DNA of 37,140 nt from positions 1-37,140 of IMG/VR virus record IMGVR_UViG_3300022188_000004. The stretch is one strand, 5' to 3'. This stretch comes from a virus. Positions 1 through 10,118 of the stretch are shown in pieces. The notes beneath the pieces are model-generated. The model had not been told where the DNA came from. It worked only from the letters and a program-made list of their open reading frames with translations, and made no database searches. A program made the translations under genes and the position numbers. The number at the start of each line of letters is the position of its first letter. Positions within the stretch are counted from its first letter, which is position 1.

Positions 1-75
1 GCAATAGCTATAGATTCACGCAGTAGGGCATATCAGCCTGTAGTTCAAACTCCATATACGGATGTGAGGCTATAA
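1..75 (+). CDS. 3' end of gp11-like tail adaptor gene (repeat copy)
   Basis: These 25 codons including the TAA stop duplicate the end of the gene at 36,516-37,088, because the window repeats the circle junction. It is not a separate gene. The stop overlaps the ATG of the next gene (TAATG). Confidence 0.95.
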   Translation, partial: AIAIDSRSRAYQPVVQTPYTDVRL

Positions 76-127
76 TGAGGCTAATAGACCATTTTATAAC
101 TAACTTTACAGCTGGAGAATTATCTCC
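1..127. repeat. Terminal direct repeat, left copy
   Basis: Bases 1-127 are identical to bases 37,014-37,140. The repeat holds the last 25 codons of the gp11-like adaptor gene and the first codons of the gp12-like nozzle gene, so it cuts through two structural genes. This is what a circular assembly with an uncut k-mer overlap looks like (127 is a common maximum k-mer), and it is less like a natural terminal repeat, which usually sits in noncoding DNA. Confidence 0.97.
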
Positions 128-2618
128 CAATATGTATGGGAGAATAGATGTAGATAGATACTATAACGGGTGCGAAAAACTACAGAACTTTATCGTACTC
201 CCACAGGGTGGAGTTACCCGCAGGCCCGGAATGGAATACCTTGACCTTGTAGGCTTAACCGGCTTAAAGACATACACTAATGGCAAGGCAAGGCTCATTC
301 CCTTCATCTTCTCAAGCGAACAGAACTATATGTTGCTGTTCGGTGACAAATACATGATACCCTATACCAATGGCGGTGCAGTAATTCATACCACTGCCTC
401 TACTCCAGAATGGCAGTCCGACGTAGAATACAGCAAGGGGGACTATGTCCACACAACAGAAGGATATATCTACAGGTGTTTACAAGACCATACTTCTAGT
501 TCTAGTAATGCCCCAGAAGACCCATATAATGACTATTGGGAAAGGGCAATAAGCTACTACATAGAGACGCCGTACTCAGCAGATGATTTGGACAAGCTGA
601 AGTATGCCCAATCGGCTGATGTTATATACTTTGTTCACCCTGATTATCCTCCGATGAAACTTACCCGTACATGGGACGAAACATACAGTTATTACAAGTT
701 TGCTTTCTCTGAAATGGAATTCAAGAAAGGACCATTTATGGACCCGTGTACAGACTGCGATTATATCATCATTAGCGGCTCCACGGGTGATATTGGAGAA
801 ACTGTAACTGTAACTGCTGCAGATTCCATTTTCTCTTCTACAGATGTGGGTAGATGGATTAAAGTAAGATATACAGTTGAGGCCGAAACAGTATCCTCCG
901 GCGTGCATAGCGGAGACGGCACTCAATGGTCTTCTGATTCGTGGGAGGTAGATGGCGATTGGGAATTCAGAGCGTCTTTTGCCAATAGCCCATCAGGCGA
1001 TATTTGGTATTTGCAGTTCTCTATAGACGGTGGAACAACATGGCGTAATTATTATGCCATAGACGACAGGATAAACACGACAATTGAAGGCTCTGCTTCT
1101 GCTGAGGATTTAGGGGCACAAAGTGGGATATTACCACAATTTAGAATATACACAGAAGACGCCAAAAGCGAAATAACTTGGAACTTTAGAGTGAAAAAGA
1201 GCACTAGGATTGGATATATAAAGATAACCGGCTATACCTCTGGCACAGAAGTGACTGGAGAATTGCAGTCAACATTAAAGTGGCTTAATCAAAAGACGTA
1301 TTCCTTTGCCCTAGGAGCATGGAGTTATACTACAGGTTTCCCCGCAAGCATTACTTTTCATGATGGCAGGTTGTGGTTTGGAGGCAATAAAACATATCCT
1401 AACAGGGTATGGGCTAGCAAGTCTGATGATTATGAAAACTTTGAAGAAACCGACGAAAGCGATGGAGCATTAAGCCTGCAGCCTACAGCAAGTGAAGTTA
1501 ACACGGTAATATGGATGGCAAGCAAGGGCAATATGCTTGTTGGGACTGCCGGAGACGAATGGGTGTTCGATGGGGCTAATGTCTCTCCTGACGACCCGCC
1601 AAAAGCAAGAAGGGAGACCAATTTTGGCAGTCAAGACACGCAAGCAGTTGTTGCCAACGGTTATGCTGTGTTCGTGCAGTATGGTGGCAAAAAAGTTAGG
1701 CATATCGAATATGATTGGGCTAGTGATACATATTATGCCTTTGACTTGACCGTAATGAGCGACCACATAGCCGGAAGTGGAGTTAAAAGGCTAGCTTATT
1801 TGAAGTCCCCTTGGAGCACTATTTGGGTTACACGCAACGATGGAAAGCTCCTTGGGTTGACTTATGTTCCGGAACAAAAGGTTTATGCATGGCATGTTCA
1901 TGATACACAGGACGGGGAAATTGAAGATGTAGCAGCTATTCCGGGCGAATTGTGGGTGATTGTCAACAGAAAGTTGCCAAGCGGGTCTTATTACAGGTTT
2001 ATTGAGCGAATAACCGAATGGGACGGGGACTTAAACAATGCTATATTCTTAGACCATGCCATTACCATAGAAGACCCCGCAGCATGGACTGACAATAGGC
2101 TATATATAGATTGGCAGTTAGCTGTAGCCCCTTTACAGATGACTGATGATTGGGACGGAGCAAAACTTGATGTTTACGCTGATGGGAAATATAGGGGGCT
2201 ATTTACGCTCCATTATGACGGCGGGTCTCAAAAGTATTACCTAGACTTGCCGGAACAATATACCAAAGTGACCATAGGGTTGCCGTATGACAGCATTCTC
2301 AAGCCGATGAACTTTGAACACACCGCAGCTCCGGACACCACACAGGGACTACACAGAAGGCTTATACACGCTGTGCCTAGATTGGTCAATACTGTAGGCG
2401 GTTTTGTTGGACATAATGAGGAAGATGTATATAGGATACGATACCCAAAGAAAGAGGGACGTCCAAATGTGGTGTCTCCGGAACCATTTACAGGAGACGC
2501 TGACAGAATAGCCTTAAATGCTCCATTTGGCTTTGGGCAATATGTTGTACTTAAGCAGGACGAACCGTATCCAATGACCATATCCAGTATTATTGTGCGA
2601 TTGGAGATGGCACAATGA
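75..2618 (+). CDS. Tail nozzle / tail tubular protein B (T7 gp12-like)
   Basis: This 847-residue protein is the probable distal tail-tube (nozzle) protein of a short-tailed phage. The N terminus has the recognisable podovirus pattern: an NFTAGELSP motif at about residues 10-18, then a GRIDVDRYYNGC stretch and an LPQGGVTRRPG motif near residue 45. The length is close to T7 gp12 (794 residues). The start ATG overlaps the stop of the gp11-like adaptor as TAATG, and the same adaptor-nozzle gene order is found in T7-like phages. The gene also overlaps the next by four bases, so the tail and ejection proteins look translationally coupled. The assignment rests on motif memory and gene order; the middle of the protein (around residues 230-400) is probably an inserted beta-rich domain. 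Confidence 0.85.
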   Translation: MRLIDHFITNFTAGELSPNMYGRIDVDRYYNGCEKLQNFIVLPQGGVTRRPGMEYLDLVGLTGLKTYTNGKARLIPFIFSSEQNYMLLFGDKYMIPYTNGGAVIHTTASTPEWQSDVEYSKGDYVHTTEGYIYRCLQDHTSSSSNAPEDPYNDYWERAISYYIETPYSADDLDKLKYAQSADVIYFVHPDYPPMKLTRTWDETYSYYKFAFSEMEFKKGPFMDPCTDCDYIIISGSTGDIGETVTVTAADSIFSSTDVGRWIKVRYTVEAETVSSGVHSGDGTQWSSDSWEVDGDWEFRASFANSPSGDIWYLQFSIDGGTTWRNYYAIDDRINTTIEGSASAEDLGAQSGILPQFRIYTEDAKSEITWNFRVKKSTRIGYIKITGYTSGTEVTGELQSTLKWLNQKTYSFALGAWSYTTGFPASITFHDGRLWFGGNKTYPNRVWASKSDDYENFEETDESDGALSLQPTASEVNTVIWMASKGNMLVGTAGDEWVFDGANVSPDDPPKARRETNFGSQDTQAVVANGYAVFVQYGGKKVRHIEYDWASDTYYAFDLTVMSDHIAGSGVKRLAYLKSPWSTIWVTRNDGKLLGLTYVPEQKVYAWHVHDTQDGEIEDVAAIPGELWVIVNRKLPSGSYYRFIERITEWDGDLNNAIFLDHAITIEDPAAWTDNRLYIDWQLAVAPLQMTDDWDGAKLDVYADGKYRGLFTLHYDGGSQKYYLDLPEQYTKVTIGLPYDSILKPMNFEHTAAPDTTQGLHRRLIHAVPRLVNTVGGFVGHNEEDVYRIRYPKKEGRPNVVSPEPFTGDADRIALNAPFGFGQYVVLKQDEPYPMTISSIIVRLEMAQ

Positions 2619-3019
2619 TAAAGGAAGTCCCTTACAAGATAGAACATGCCTACGCATTAGGCATAGACCCTTACGCAATGATGTTGCATGACGAAAGCAT
2701 GCCGGCAAAGACGCTTATCCTTCCAGATGGCAAGCCTATATGCAGTTTTGGGGTTAGAGTAGCACATGGCGGGACTGGGGAATGTTGGCTAGTGACAGGC
2801 GAGGATTTTCAGAAATACAGCCTATCTGCATGTAAGGCTATACGTAAACATTTAGCTACATGTCAAGAGGAATATAACATAAGCAAATTGACAGCAACGG
2901 TAGATATAGACAATGAAACGCACGTGAAATTTATACGCTGGTTGGGGTTTACGGTGACATTGGGCATTTTCTACGCAGCATGTTCAGATGAAATGTTTCT
3001 GGTGGTGATGAAGCCATGA
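2615..3019 (+). CDS. Internal virion protein A-like (T7 gp13-like, GNAT fold)
   Basis: This 134-residue protein sits directly after the nozzle gene and before the gp14- to gp16-like genes, exactly where T7 gp13 lies. It resembles the DUF2833 / gp13 family: a GNAT-like layout with a strand-loop pattern around residues 45-65 (GKPICSFGVRV...TGECWLVTG), a helix (ACKAIRKHL) and a C-terminal ETHVKFIRWLGF segment typical of acetyltransferase-fold proteins. In T7 the protein is needed for making infectious particles; whether it has any enzyme activity is not known from this sequence. ATGA overlaps join it to both neighbours. Confidence 0.7.
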   Translation: MIKEVPYKIEHAYALGIDPYAMMLHDESMPAKTLILPDGKPICSFGVRVAHGGTGECWLVTGEDFQKYSLSACKAIRKHLATCQEEYNISKLTATVDIDNETHVKFIRWLGFTVTLGIFYAACSDEMFLVVMKP

Positions 3020-3672
3020 GTAGCGGGTTTAGTGGGATAGCGGTTGCGCTGCAAGGAGTCTCTGCAATAGCTAGAGCATACGCGCAGTATCAAGCTGCGG
3101 AAGCTCAAGCAGCTGCTGCTAGAGCACAGGCAGAGGCGATGAAGTATAATGCACAGGTAGCAAAGCAAGATGAAGAGATGGTTAGACAGCGTACTTCTTA
3201 TGAAGCCATGCTTATACGAAGACAAGCAGCAGCCTTGTTGGCTAAGCAAAAGCAGGCTTATGCCTCTAGGGGATTTGCAACAACCACAGGGACGCCTTTA
3301 GCTATTATAAGTGAAACATCTAGAAAGTTAGAGGAAGACAGGGCAATGAAGATGTTTATAGGCGATATAGAAGCCATGAGGCAGAGTTCGACTGCTAAAC
3401 TTTACAACATGAAAGCACGCAGCCTTTTATCTTCAGCTGGTTATTATGAGGACATCGGCACATGGGGAGCACTCACCACAGGGCTAGCAGGACTTGGACA
3501 AACTGCAGTTACGGCACAGGAATTAGGATTGTTCACAAAGCCACAAAAGGAACCCACAAGCGTTGCTACTTCCCCAGACAATATAGCAGATGTAGCCAAC
3601 ACCTACGGATATGATTGGCGATACAAGGAAATATTTGACCCAAGCAAATGGGGAATGGGGGAGGTCTTATAA
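3016..3672 (+). CDS. Internal virion protein B-like (T7 gp14-like)
   Basis: This 218-residue protein is the first of three probable DNA-ejection proteins. It is rich in alanine and glutamine, with a long helical stretch at about residues 20-75 (tandem AQA/AAA patterns) that could form a coiled coil or insert in a membrane, as T7 gp14 does in the outer membrane during ejection. A GFATTTGTPL motif near residue 90 is common in podovirus gp14-like proteins. It overlaps the preceding gene by an ATGA and is followed with no gap by the 533-residue core protein. Identity rests on composition, this motif and gene order. Confidence 0.65.
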   Translation: MSSGFSGIAVALQGVSAIARAYAQYQAAEAQAAAARAQAEAMKYNAQVAKQDEEMVRQRTSYEAMLIRRQAAALLAKQKQAYASRGFATTTGTPLAIISETSRKLEEDRAMKMFIGDIEAMRQSSTAKLYNMKARSLLSSAGYYEDIGTWGALTTGLAGLGQTAVTAQELGLFTKPQKEPTSVATSPDNIADVANTYGYDWRYKEIFDPSKWGMGEVL

Positions 3673-5274
3673 ATGGCAGACAAGATACCTACCTATGAAA
3701 AACAAATATTGCCACCGAAACAGGGCCCTGCTGTAGAAACCCCCTTTGCTATGGACGAAGCAGCGAAAGCACAGGCTTATGGGGCAAAAACATTAGAACA
3801 GTCTGCAGCTAGCCTTTATTGGGCTTCCAAAGACTTAAAACAACTTGCTCTCAAAGAGCGTAAAGACAAGCAGGCAGCAGACTTTGCTTATTTGTTTGCT
3901 TCCACTAAAAAACAAGCCCAGCTTAAAATGATAGAAATTATGGAGAATACTCCGTATGAACAATGGGCTGAAAAATGGGAGAAAGAAAGACCACAAATTT
4001 TTGAGTCCGCCCTCAAGCAGGCTAAAGACCCAGAGGTTGCCCAAGCCCTTCAGGAAGCTCTACCCAGCTTCTTGGTGACTCTTGATGTTGAGCTTGCAGT
4101 TAAACAAGCCGAAAAGCGCCATGAGGAAGGTCAGGCTGAAGTATTGGACGCTCTCAACATGTACGTAGAGAGTGGTGACATGGAGGGCTTCTTGGCTAAT
4201 CTTACCTATTTCAAAGAGAACACTCAGTACTTTGGCTCCAAGAAATGGCTTGAGATAGAGCAGTCTATGGGTGCTCAGTTAGAAAAGAATGTTTTAATTC
4301 AGCAGATTATGGCTAGTCCTTACGGAGTAGACTTGGATAAGGTTGAGACAAAGTATTTAGACGCAGAGGACATTTATACCCTCAAGGCTAGGCAAAGAAC
4401 TATGCAGAATGCACTAGAGAGTGAGCGAAACGACAACGAAGATAAAATATTTCAGAGTTGGATGGAAGAATACATTAATACGGGATATTTTCCCACCCCG
4501 AAAGAAATTACAGAAGTGTACCACCAACGCTTCAAAGACACCCCACTTAATCTGTTAAGTGAACAGGGATACATGCAGGCTGTCAAACTATCTGAAACCA
4601 TACATAATCGACAATCTAAGGGCAAGAAAAGAGTAGACCCGCCCTTAGGGGTTGCATTAAAGAACTACCAAAAGTACGACGACATGCTCACTAAAGCAAG
4701 CACAGAAGAGCTTAATGCGTTTGAGTTGATAATAAATAGAGCTTATGAGGCAGGAGAAATACTCAAAGAGCAAAGAGACGACTTGTTAGATAGGGTCAAA
4801 AATATTAAGAAAGGAATATATGAAGGGCGAGAGGTAGTGATAGACACCTACAAAGCAAACACTAAAAACTTAATAGACCAACTTCTAAAGGTGGGTGCTG
4901 TTGATGAAAGTGGTGCTTATGTATTGCTAGGAGACCTTTATGGTGTGTTAGAGGACGCTGTAAAGAATACCGATAGGCAAACTATGGCGGATGTACTTGC
5001 TGAAAGATATAGCGAAAAAATAAAACGAGCTGTAGAATTGGGACTTATTAAGCCAACAGATAAGCGTGATTGGATTACTGGAATGAAGAAAAAACAAATG
5101 TCTCTCGAAAAGCTATTCATGTCATTTGGATTGCCTGAAGAGGAAGCTGAGGAAATAGCAGAGTTTTCCGTTGAGGGCATAGCTTGGACTAAAGAGGTTA
5201 GCAATCCTAAAGTTCAACAATCTATATTTGACTCCATACATCAGGACATTGGTGGGGGAGGTCTTGGCCAATGA
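3673..5274 (+). CDS. Internal core protein (T7 gp15-like)
   Basis: This 533-residue, highly charged and almost entirely helical protein follows the gp14-like gene immediately and overlaps the gp16-like gene by four bases (ATGA). No enzymatic motif is visible. Its place between gp14-like and gp16-like genes and its alpha-helical repeat-like makeup fit an ejectosome protein such as T7 gp15, though it is shorter than T7 gp15 (747 residues). The function is inferred mainly from position. Confidence 0.55.
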   Translation: MADKIPTYEKQILPPKQGPAVETPFAMDEAAKAQAYGAKTLEQSAASLYWASKDLKQLALKERKDKQAADFAYLFASTKKQAQLKMIEIMENTPYEQWAEKWEKERPQIFESALKQAKDPEVAQALQEALPSFLVTLDVELAVKQAEKRHEEGQAEVLDALNMYVESGDMEGFLANLTYFKENTQYFGSKKWLEIEQSMGAQLEKNVLIQQIMASPYGVDLDKVETKYLDAEDIYTLKARQRTMQNALESERNDNEDKIFQSWMEEYINTGYFPTPKEITEVYHQRFKDTPLNLLSEQGYMQAVKLSETIHNRQSKGKKRVDPPLGVALKNYQKYDDMLTKASTEELNAFELIINRAYEAGEILKEQRDDLLDRVKNIKKGIYEGREVVIDTYKANTKNLIDQLLKVGAVDESGAYVLLGDLYGVLEDAVKNTDRQTMADVLAERYSEKIKRAVELGLIKPTDKRDWITGMKKKQMSLEKLFMSFGLPEEEAEEIAEFSVEGIAWTKEVSNPKVQQSIFDSIHQDIGGGGLGQ

Positions 5275-8200
5275 GCATAGTCCCCAGATTTAAGGAAGGA
5301 ATACCGCCAGATTTATTAGAGCTATACCAGAGGAATACGGTAGAAGTGCCAGTCATTTCTACTTCTATACCTACAATTACACATCTTAGAGGAATACCTG
5401 CGCCCAAAGATTGGCACGAATTACAGTTAATGTATCCCAAACTTAATAAAACTATCGAAACAGCAAAGGCCAATAACCTTACACCAGATCAAACACATGA
5501 ACTTATCAAGCAGGCTATTGCCCACGAGGTGTTAGCCAACGACAAGTCGTATTCAGAGGTAGCAGAAGAGTTTGGCATCACAAACGATTCTATTAGGCTA
5601 TATATGGCGTATAAATCACACAAAACTAACGTAACGACACAGATTCTTACCGGCAAGACTCTGCATAAAGCAGCCGAGATTGCCTACTACTCTGATTATT
5701 TCAACCTCCCAGAACAGGTAATCGAAGCTGACCCTGAAAAGTTCAGATTGTTATACCAAAACGAGCCAGAATGGCTTAGACAGACAAAGATGGTAAAAAA
5801 AGACCCTACTAGTTGGCTGTTTACAAGTGCTAACGCAAAGGACGCACTAGACCAACGCAAAAAATCAGCTATAAAAGAGGCGGTCTTCAGCGACCCTGGG
5901 CTTATGGAATATAGGGACTTTCTGAACAACCATAAAGGACTTAAGGTTATTTCTCAAATTTCAAGCGGTATGGGGTCTACAGCGGGCAAGCTCCTGCAGG
6001 CGGTATCCTTATTAGACAAAAAGATTCCCTTTCTTAATTTAGATTGGCTAGAGGAAAAAGGTGCCGAGATAGAGGCTATGGGGGCCTACATGGTTGAAGG
6101 GATGGAGGACACGTATGGCAGGCAACTCGCAGAAGCCTTTGGAACTATGTCTGTATTTGTGCCTATAGGCTTGCTCATCGCTCATCTTGCTCCCCCTGTA
6201 GCTGTTGGTTCTCTTGGTGCGTGGATAGCATCAGCTTTAGGCGCAACCGCTAAGGCAACTACCGAAGCCATCATAGACGCCAGAGATGTTTATAATAGGG
6301 TGTATGTTGCCACAGGCGACAAACAGAGAGCATATCGTGCTGGTTGGGTTGGTTTCTTAGCTGAAGCTGCGGTTACTGGTCTAATCGACAGTATAACGCT
6401 GTTTAACCCTACTATTGGCCATGTATTAAAGCGCTTTGTGATGTCTGGTATTGGTGAGTCTGTACAAGAAGTTGCCCAAAACCAGATTCAACAACTTGTA
6501 GAAACAAGGCATATTTGGGATAAAGACGACTTTAAGAGCGCCCTGTCTACTGTTGCCGTTTCCTTCCCTATAGGTGGTGTGTTTGGCGCTGCTACTGGGA
6601 CTTCCGTCGATGCGATTGCCAAGCGTTTTGAAAAGCTGGGGCTAGACAAAGAAAGCGCTCATAAGGCTGCCCAAATAGTAGCCAAAGACGGAGAAAAGGC
6701 TATTGAGGTGGTGTCTGAGGTTGAAGAGAAAATTGGTAGTGGGGAACTAAAAGACACAACAGCTCAAACAAAAGGACTACCCAAAATTCAGGAAGTTGTG
6801 GAAAAAGTCCAAGAGGGCGAAGCTACCCAAGAGGATGTCGCTAAGACAATTGACGAGCTGGAGATAAGCGAAGAAGAAATAGACGCCATAGGAGATTTAG
6901 CCGACCTTCTCCAGTATAAGGGCGAGCTCAATCAAGAAACAATTAAAGAGAAGCTAAAGTCTTATCTGGAAGACGAAAGCTCCGTTGAAGAAGAGTTAAA
7001 AGCCATCTTCGACTTGCAGGTCTTTGGCAGAACTACGCCTGAAATAGAAACTATGCTTATCAGCAGAATACAACAAATGACCAAGGGGCAACTCAAGCAG
7101 AGGATTAAAAATACCGAAGACCCTAAACAAAGGCTCAAGATTATTGAAGAGTATTTAGCCAAAGAAGCCTTTAGAAGGCTAACTCAGAAAATAGGGGAAA
7201 TAGAAGGGGTAGCCACGAAAGCCTTAAATGGCGAAAAAGAGAATATTGAGCCTAGGATAATACATATTATAAAAGCATTGAGCAATATTAAAAAAGGTGT
7301 TAAAGTCGAAGAGTCAATAGAAATAGTCAAGCGTACTGTTAAGAACTTTAATAATAAAAATTTGGTTGATGAAGACGGAACACCTATCAGGTTAAATGCT
7401 GACGAATTGCTTAGTATGGTTACAAAACCCAAAGACCAGCTTACATACGGCGACGTGCTTAAATACTATAACAAAATTAAACACATGGTAAAAGTTGGGG
7501 AACAGATAGGGGAAGCCAAAAGGAAGCAACGCCAAGCCAAGGTAGACGCAGCCATGGAAGTAACTAAACACGGAAGCGTCTTAACCACCAAGGTAATGGA
7601 TAGAGCGTTGAGCGATATACTCAAAAAACGTGGCATGACTTGGAAACAGCTTGCTGAAGCTCTTGGTATTCCTAAAGTTAAGTCCAAAAAAGATATTTTA
7701 AGGTACTTCAAAGAAAACTTCAAAGCTAAACATTTAGAAGAAGCTATAGAGATGGCGCTTAACATAGGTGAGGTTTTAGGAATAGAAAACATCCTAGACG
7801 AAGTCGCCAAGGTCGCCAATAGGCTTAACATCAAAGCGAAACACCAGAAAGGCGAAACGGCTAGCTGGAAGGCATTCTTTAGGAATGCTCCATCATTTGC
7901 GATAGGGTTTCACAGGTTGGCAGACGTTGTGGCTAATACTACGACAGGTGCCAAGACGGCCCTACATGAGATATTAACACATGGGCCGGCTAGGGCGTTC
8001 AGTGCTTACATAGAGGCAAAGGCTAACAGAACAATCGAGCTGGTCAAAGACGCCAGAGAGGCTTTTGGCAAGAAGTGGGCTAAGCGCATGTCGGAAAAGG
8101 TGAAAATTGATGGTTTTACCTTCACTAGAGAGCAACTTATGGGTATATATGGCATCAACAAAACTAGAGGTGGTAGGAAAGCCCTTATAGAAGGCGAGGG

Positions 8201-9737
8201 TATGTCCGAGGAAGTAATAGACAAAGCCATTGCCCACCTCACGGAAGAGGAAAAACGCTTCGTTGATGAGCAAGTAGCAAAACTGCAAGCCAAACACGAT
8301 GAGATGATAGACAAAGTTTTTGAAAGGACAGGAAGAGTTCTTCCTTATGAGTCCTACTACTTTAGATTACAGCGACAAATGCTTGGGCCAGATTACTTCA
8401 AGATGGGTATGGATGACCTCCTTGGCTTAACCTACGAGGATACATTATCTCAAACAGATAGGCAGCTAAGCGTTGAGATGAATAGGTCAGACAACTCCCC
8501 TCATCAGCGTCCTGTCAATTATGATTTCTTTGATGTTGTAGCGTCAACGATAGAAATGCAAGAACGTATTATTCATCTCAGTGAGGCTGTTCGTCTGCTT
8601 AGAGACCTAGTTAACAATGTAGAATTTAGAAATATTATTGGCGCCCGCTTTGGTGAGGATATGCTCAAAATGTTTGATGTTTACCGAGACATTTTATCAA
8701 CACCGTACAAAATGTACCAAGGTGGAACTGCAAGCAGGATTATGCGAAAGGTGCGTCACAACAAAGTATTCCAGATTTTGGCATTAAACGTGAAGTCCAT
8801 TCAAAACCAAGTTTATTCTTACTTCTTGATGGCGCCATACATCACCGTACAGGGCTTTTTGGTTGGCAATTTGCATGTTATGCTACACCCTGTCGCAGCA
8901 TACAGAGAGGCACGAGAAAAGTCTGAGATTATGCGGTCTAGAACCTTCGCCTTTGAAGCGCAAGAGCTTGCTGAGTTTAAGAAAATAACCAAAGGAACTT
9001 GGGGCCAGATTTCAGAAAAAGCATTCAACTTGGGGATGTGGCCCCAAAGAGCAATGGATATTATGACTACAACAATAATCTGGCACTCTGTTTATAATAG
9101 TGAGAGGTTAAGTGGCGTTTCTGAACAGGAAGCTATTCGAAAAGCTGACGACGTCATCCGCAACACGCAGCCAATGTCTTGGGTTATTACGCAGAACAGG
9201 CTTATGGTGGGAGAAGATGTGTTGGGAGAATTAGGGCGTGGCATGATGGCATTTACGGGTCAGCAGAGACAGCTCTACAATATGCTACGCGTTGATGTAA
9301 CTAATGCATTTAGACGGGGAGAATACAAAGAAGCTATGCTTAATCTAATAGGTATCATGCTATCTCAGGCGTTTATAACTTACACCTCCTTCAAAGGTAT
9401 GGAAACATTCTGGGACTTTTTGAAAGGCTTTGCTGTTAAAGGCTTAACCATTCTCCCCTTACTTGGACGCTTGATTGACATGGTAATAGAACGCCAATAT
9501 TACACCTCGATATTCTTTGGAGTGCAGGATGCAATAGCCGACCTATACTTTGGAGCGAAGGATATATATGATGGCGACGTGATTGATGGCTTCCTGCGCT
9601 TAGCTGGAGCTGTTGCCGTAGTACCAAATGCCCCTCTACCCTCAGTATTTATCAAGAGGGTGCGTAGGGCTATAGAAGAAGAAGATTGGACTGCATTGAC
9701 GGGATTAAAGAGAGCTCCAATCCCAGAACTTAAATAA
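5271..9737 (+). CDS. Large internal virion / DNA-ejection protein (T7 gp16-like)
   Basis: At 1,488 residues this is the largest protein here, similar in size to T7 gp16 (1,318). It is mostly helical with a hydrophobic, Gly/Ala-rich stretch at about residues 295-335 that may cross a membrane, a charged coiled region at about 450-720, and a second amphipathic zone near 1,380-1,450. I do not see the lytic transglycosylase motifs that open T7 gp16, so wall digestion during ejection, if any, must come from elsewhere. It is coupled to the upstream core gene by ATGA. The role, forming a DNA conduit across the envelope, is inferred from size and gene order. Confidence 0.65.
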   Translation: MSIVPRFKEGIPPDLLELYQRNTVEVPVISTSIPTITHLRGIPAPKDWHELQLMYPKLNKTIETAKANNLTPDQTHELIKQAIAHEVLANDKSYSEVAEEFGITNDSIRLYMAYKSHKTNVTTQILTGKTLHKAAEIAYYSDYFNLPEQVIEADPEKFRLLYQNEPEWLRQTKMVKKDPTSWLFTSANAKDALDQRKKSAIKEAVFSDPGLMEYRDFLNNHKGLKVISQISSGMGSTAGKLLQAVSLLDKKIPFLNLDWLEEKGAEIEAMGAYMVEGMEDTYGRQLAEAFGTMSVFVPIGLLIAHLAPPVAVGSLGAWIASALGATAKATTEAIIDARDVYNRVYVATGDKQRAYRAGWVGFLAEAAVTGLIDSITLFNPTIGHVLKRFVMSGIGESVQEVAQNQIQQLVETRHIWDKDDFKSALSTVAVSFPIGGVFGAATGTSVDAIAKRFEKLGLDKESAHKAAQIVAKDGEKAIEVVSEVEEKIGSGELKDTTAQTKGLPKIQEVVEKVQEGEATQEDVAKTIDELEISEEEIDAIGDLADLLQYKGELNQETIKEKLKSYLEDESSVEEELKAIFDLQVFGRTTPEIETMLISRIQQMTKGQLKQRIKNTEDPKQRLKIIEEYLAKEAFRRLTQKIGEIEGVATKALNGEKENIEPRIIHIIKALSNIKKGVKVEESIEIVKRTVKNFNNKNLVDEDGTPIRLNADELLSMVTKPKDQLTYGDVLKYYNKIKHMVKVGEQIGEAKRKQRQAKVDAAMEVTKHGSVLTTKVMDRALSDILKKRGMTWKQLAEALGIPKVKSKKDILRYFKENFKAKHLEEAIEMALNIGEVLGIENILDEVAKVANRLNIKAKHQKGETASWKAFFRNAPSFAIGFHRLADVVANTTTGAKTALHEILTHGPARAFSAYIEAKANRTIELVKDAREAFGKKWAKRMSEKVKIDGFTFTREQLMGIYGINKTRGGRKALIEGEGMSEEVIDKAIAHLTEEEKRFVDEQVAKLQAKHDEMIDKVFERTGRVLPYESYYFRLQRQMLGPDYFKMGMDDLLGLTYEDTLSQTDRQLSVEMNRSDNSPHQRPVNYDFFDVVASTIEMQERIIHLSEAVRLLRDLVNNVEFRNIIGARFGEDMLKMFDVYRDILSTPYKMYQGGTASRIMRKVRHNKVFQILALNVKSIQNQVYSYFLMAPYITVQGFLVGNLHVMLHPVAAYREAREKSEIMRSRTFAFEAQELAEFKKITKGTWGQISEKAFNLGMWPQRAMDIMTTTIIWHSVYNSERLSGVSEQEAIRKADDVIRNTQPMSWVITQNRLMVGEDVLGELGRGMMAFTGQQRQLYNMLRVDVTNAFRRGEYKEAMLNLIGIMLSQAFITYTSFKGMETFWDFLKGFAVKGLTILPLLGRLIDMVIERQYYTSIFFGVQDAIADLYFGAKDIYDGDVIDGFLRLAGAVAVVPNAPLPSVFIKRVRRAIEEEDWTALTGLKRAPIPELK

Positions 9738-9750
9738 AGGAGGGGTATAA

Positions 9751-10107
9751 ATGCTGTATCCCGCTTATTATGACCTTCCACCTATCATAAAAGGCTATAC
9801 GTGGGACGTTGCATTCACATACGAAGTTAATAATGAACCAATGGATTTAACCGGCTATTCAGCAGAGTTTTTCCTATATGATGAATTTGATGACGAACAG
9901 GAGATAATTAAGCTGACCTCAACGGCTGGGGAGATAGAATTAAGAGATGATGGCACGATATTGATAATAATGACGCCTGAACAAACAGACAGCATTCCTG
10001 AGGGGAGGAAGGGGTATATTCTTGACCTCCTCTTCCCCTCAGGGGCACCTAAGTATCAAATACTTGTCGGCTATGTACCTGTTCTAATTCGTGGCAATGC
10101 TATATAG
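9751..10107 (+). CDS. Small beta-rich tail-associated protein
   Basis: This 118-residue protein lies between the large ejection protein and the tailspike. It looks like an Ig-like or BppU-type beta-sandwich: PIIKGYTWDVAFTYEV near the start, a DLTGYSAEFFLYD segment, and a C-terminal strand set ending in YVPVLIRGNAI. Such small proteins are often found next to receptor-binding proteins in Firmicutes phages and may adapt fibres to the tail. A good Shine-Dalgarno (AAAGGAGGGG) precedes the ATG. Exact function is unknown. Confidence 0.6.
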   Translation: MLYPAYYDLPPIIKGYTWDVAFTYEVNNEPMDLTGYSAEFFLYDEFDDEQEIIKLTSTAGEIELRDDGTILIIMTPEQTDSIPEGRKGYILDLLFPSGAPKYQILVGYVPVLIRGNAI

Positions 10108-10118
10108 GGGTGGTGGAC

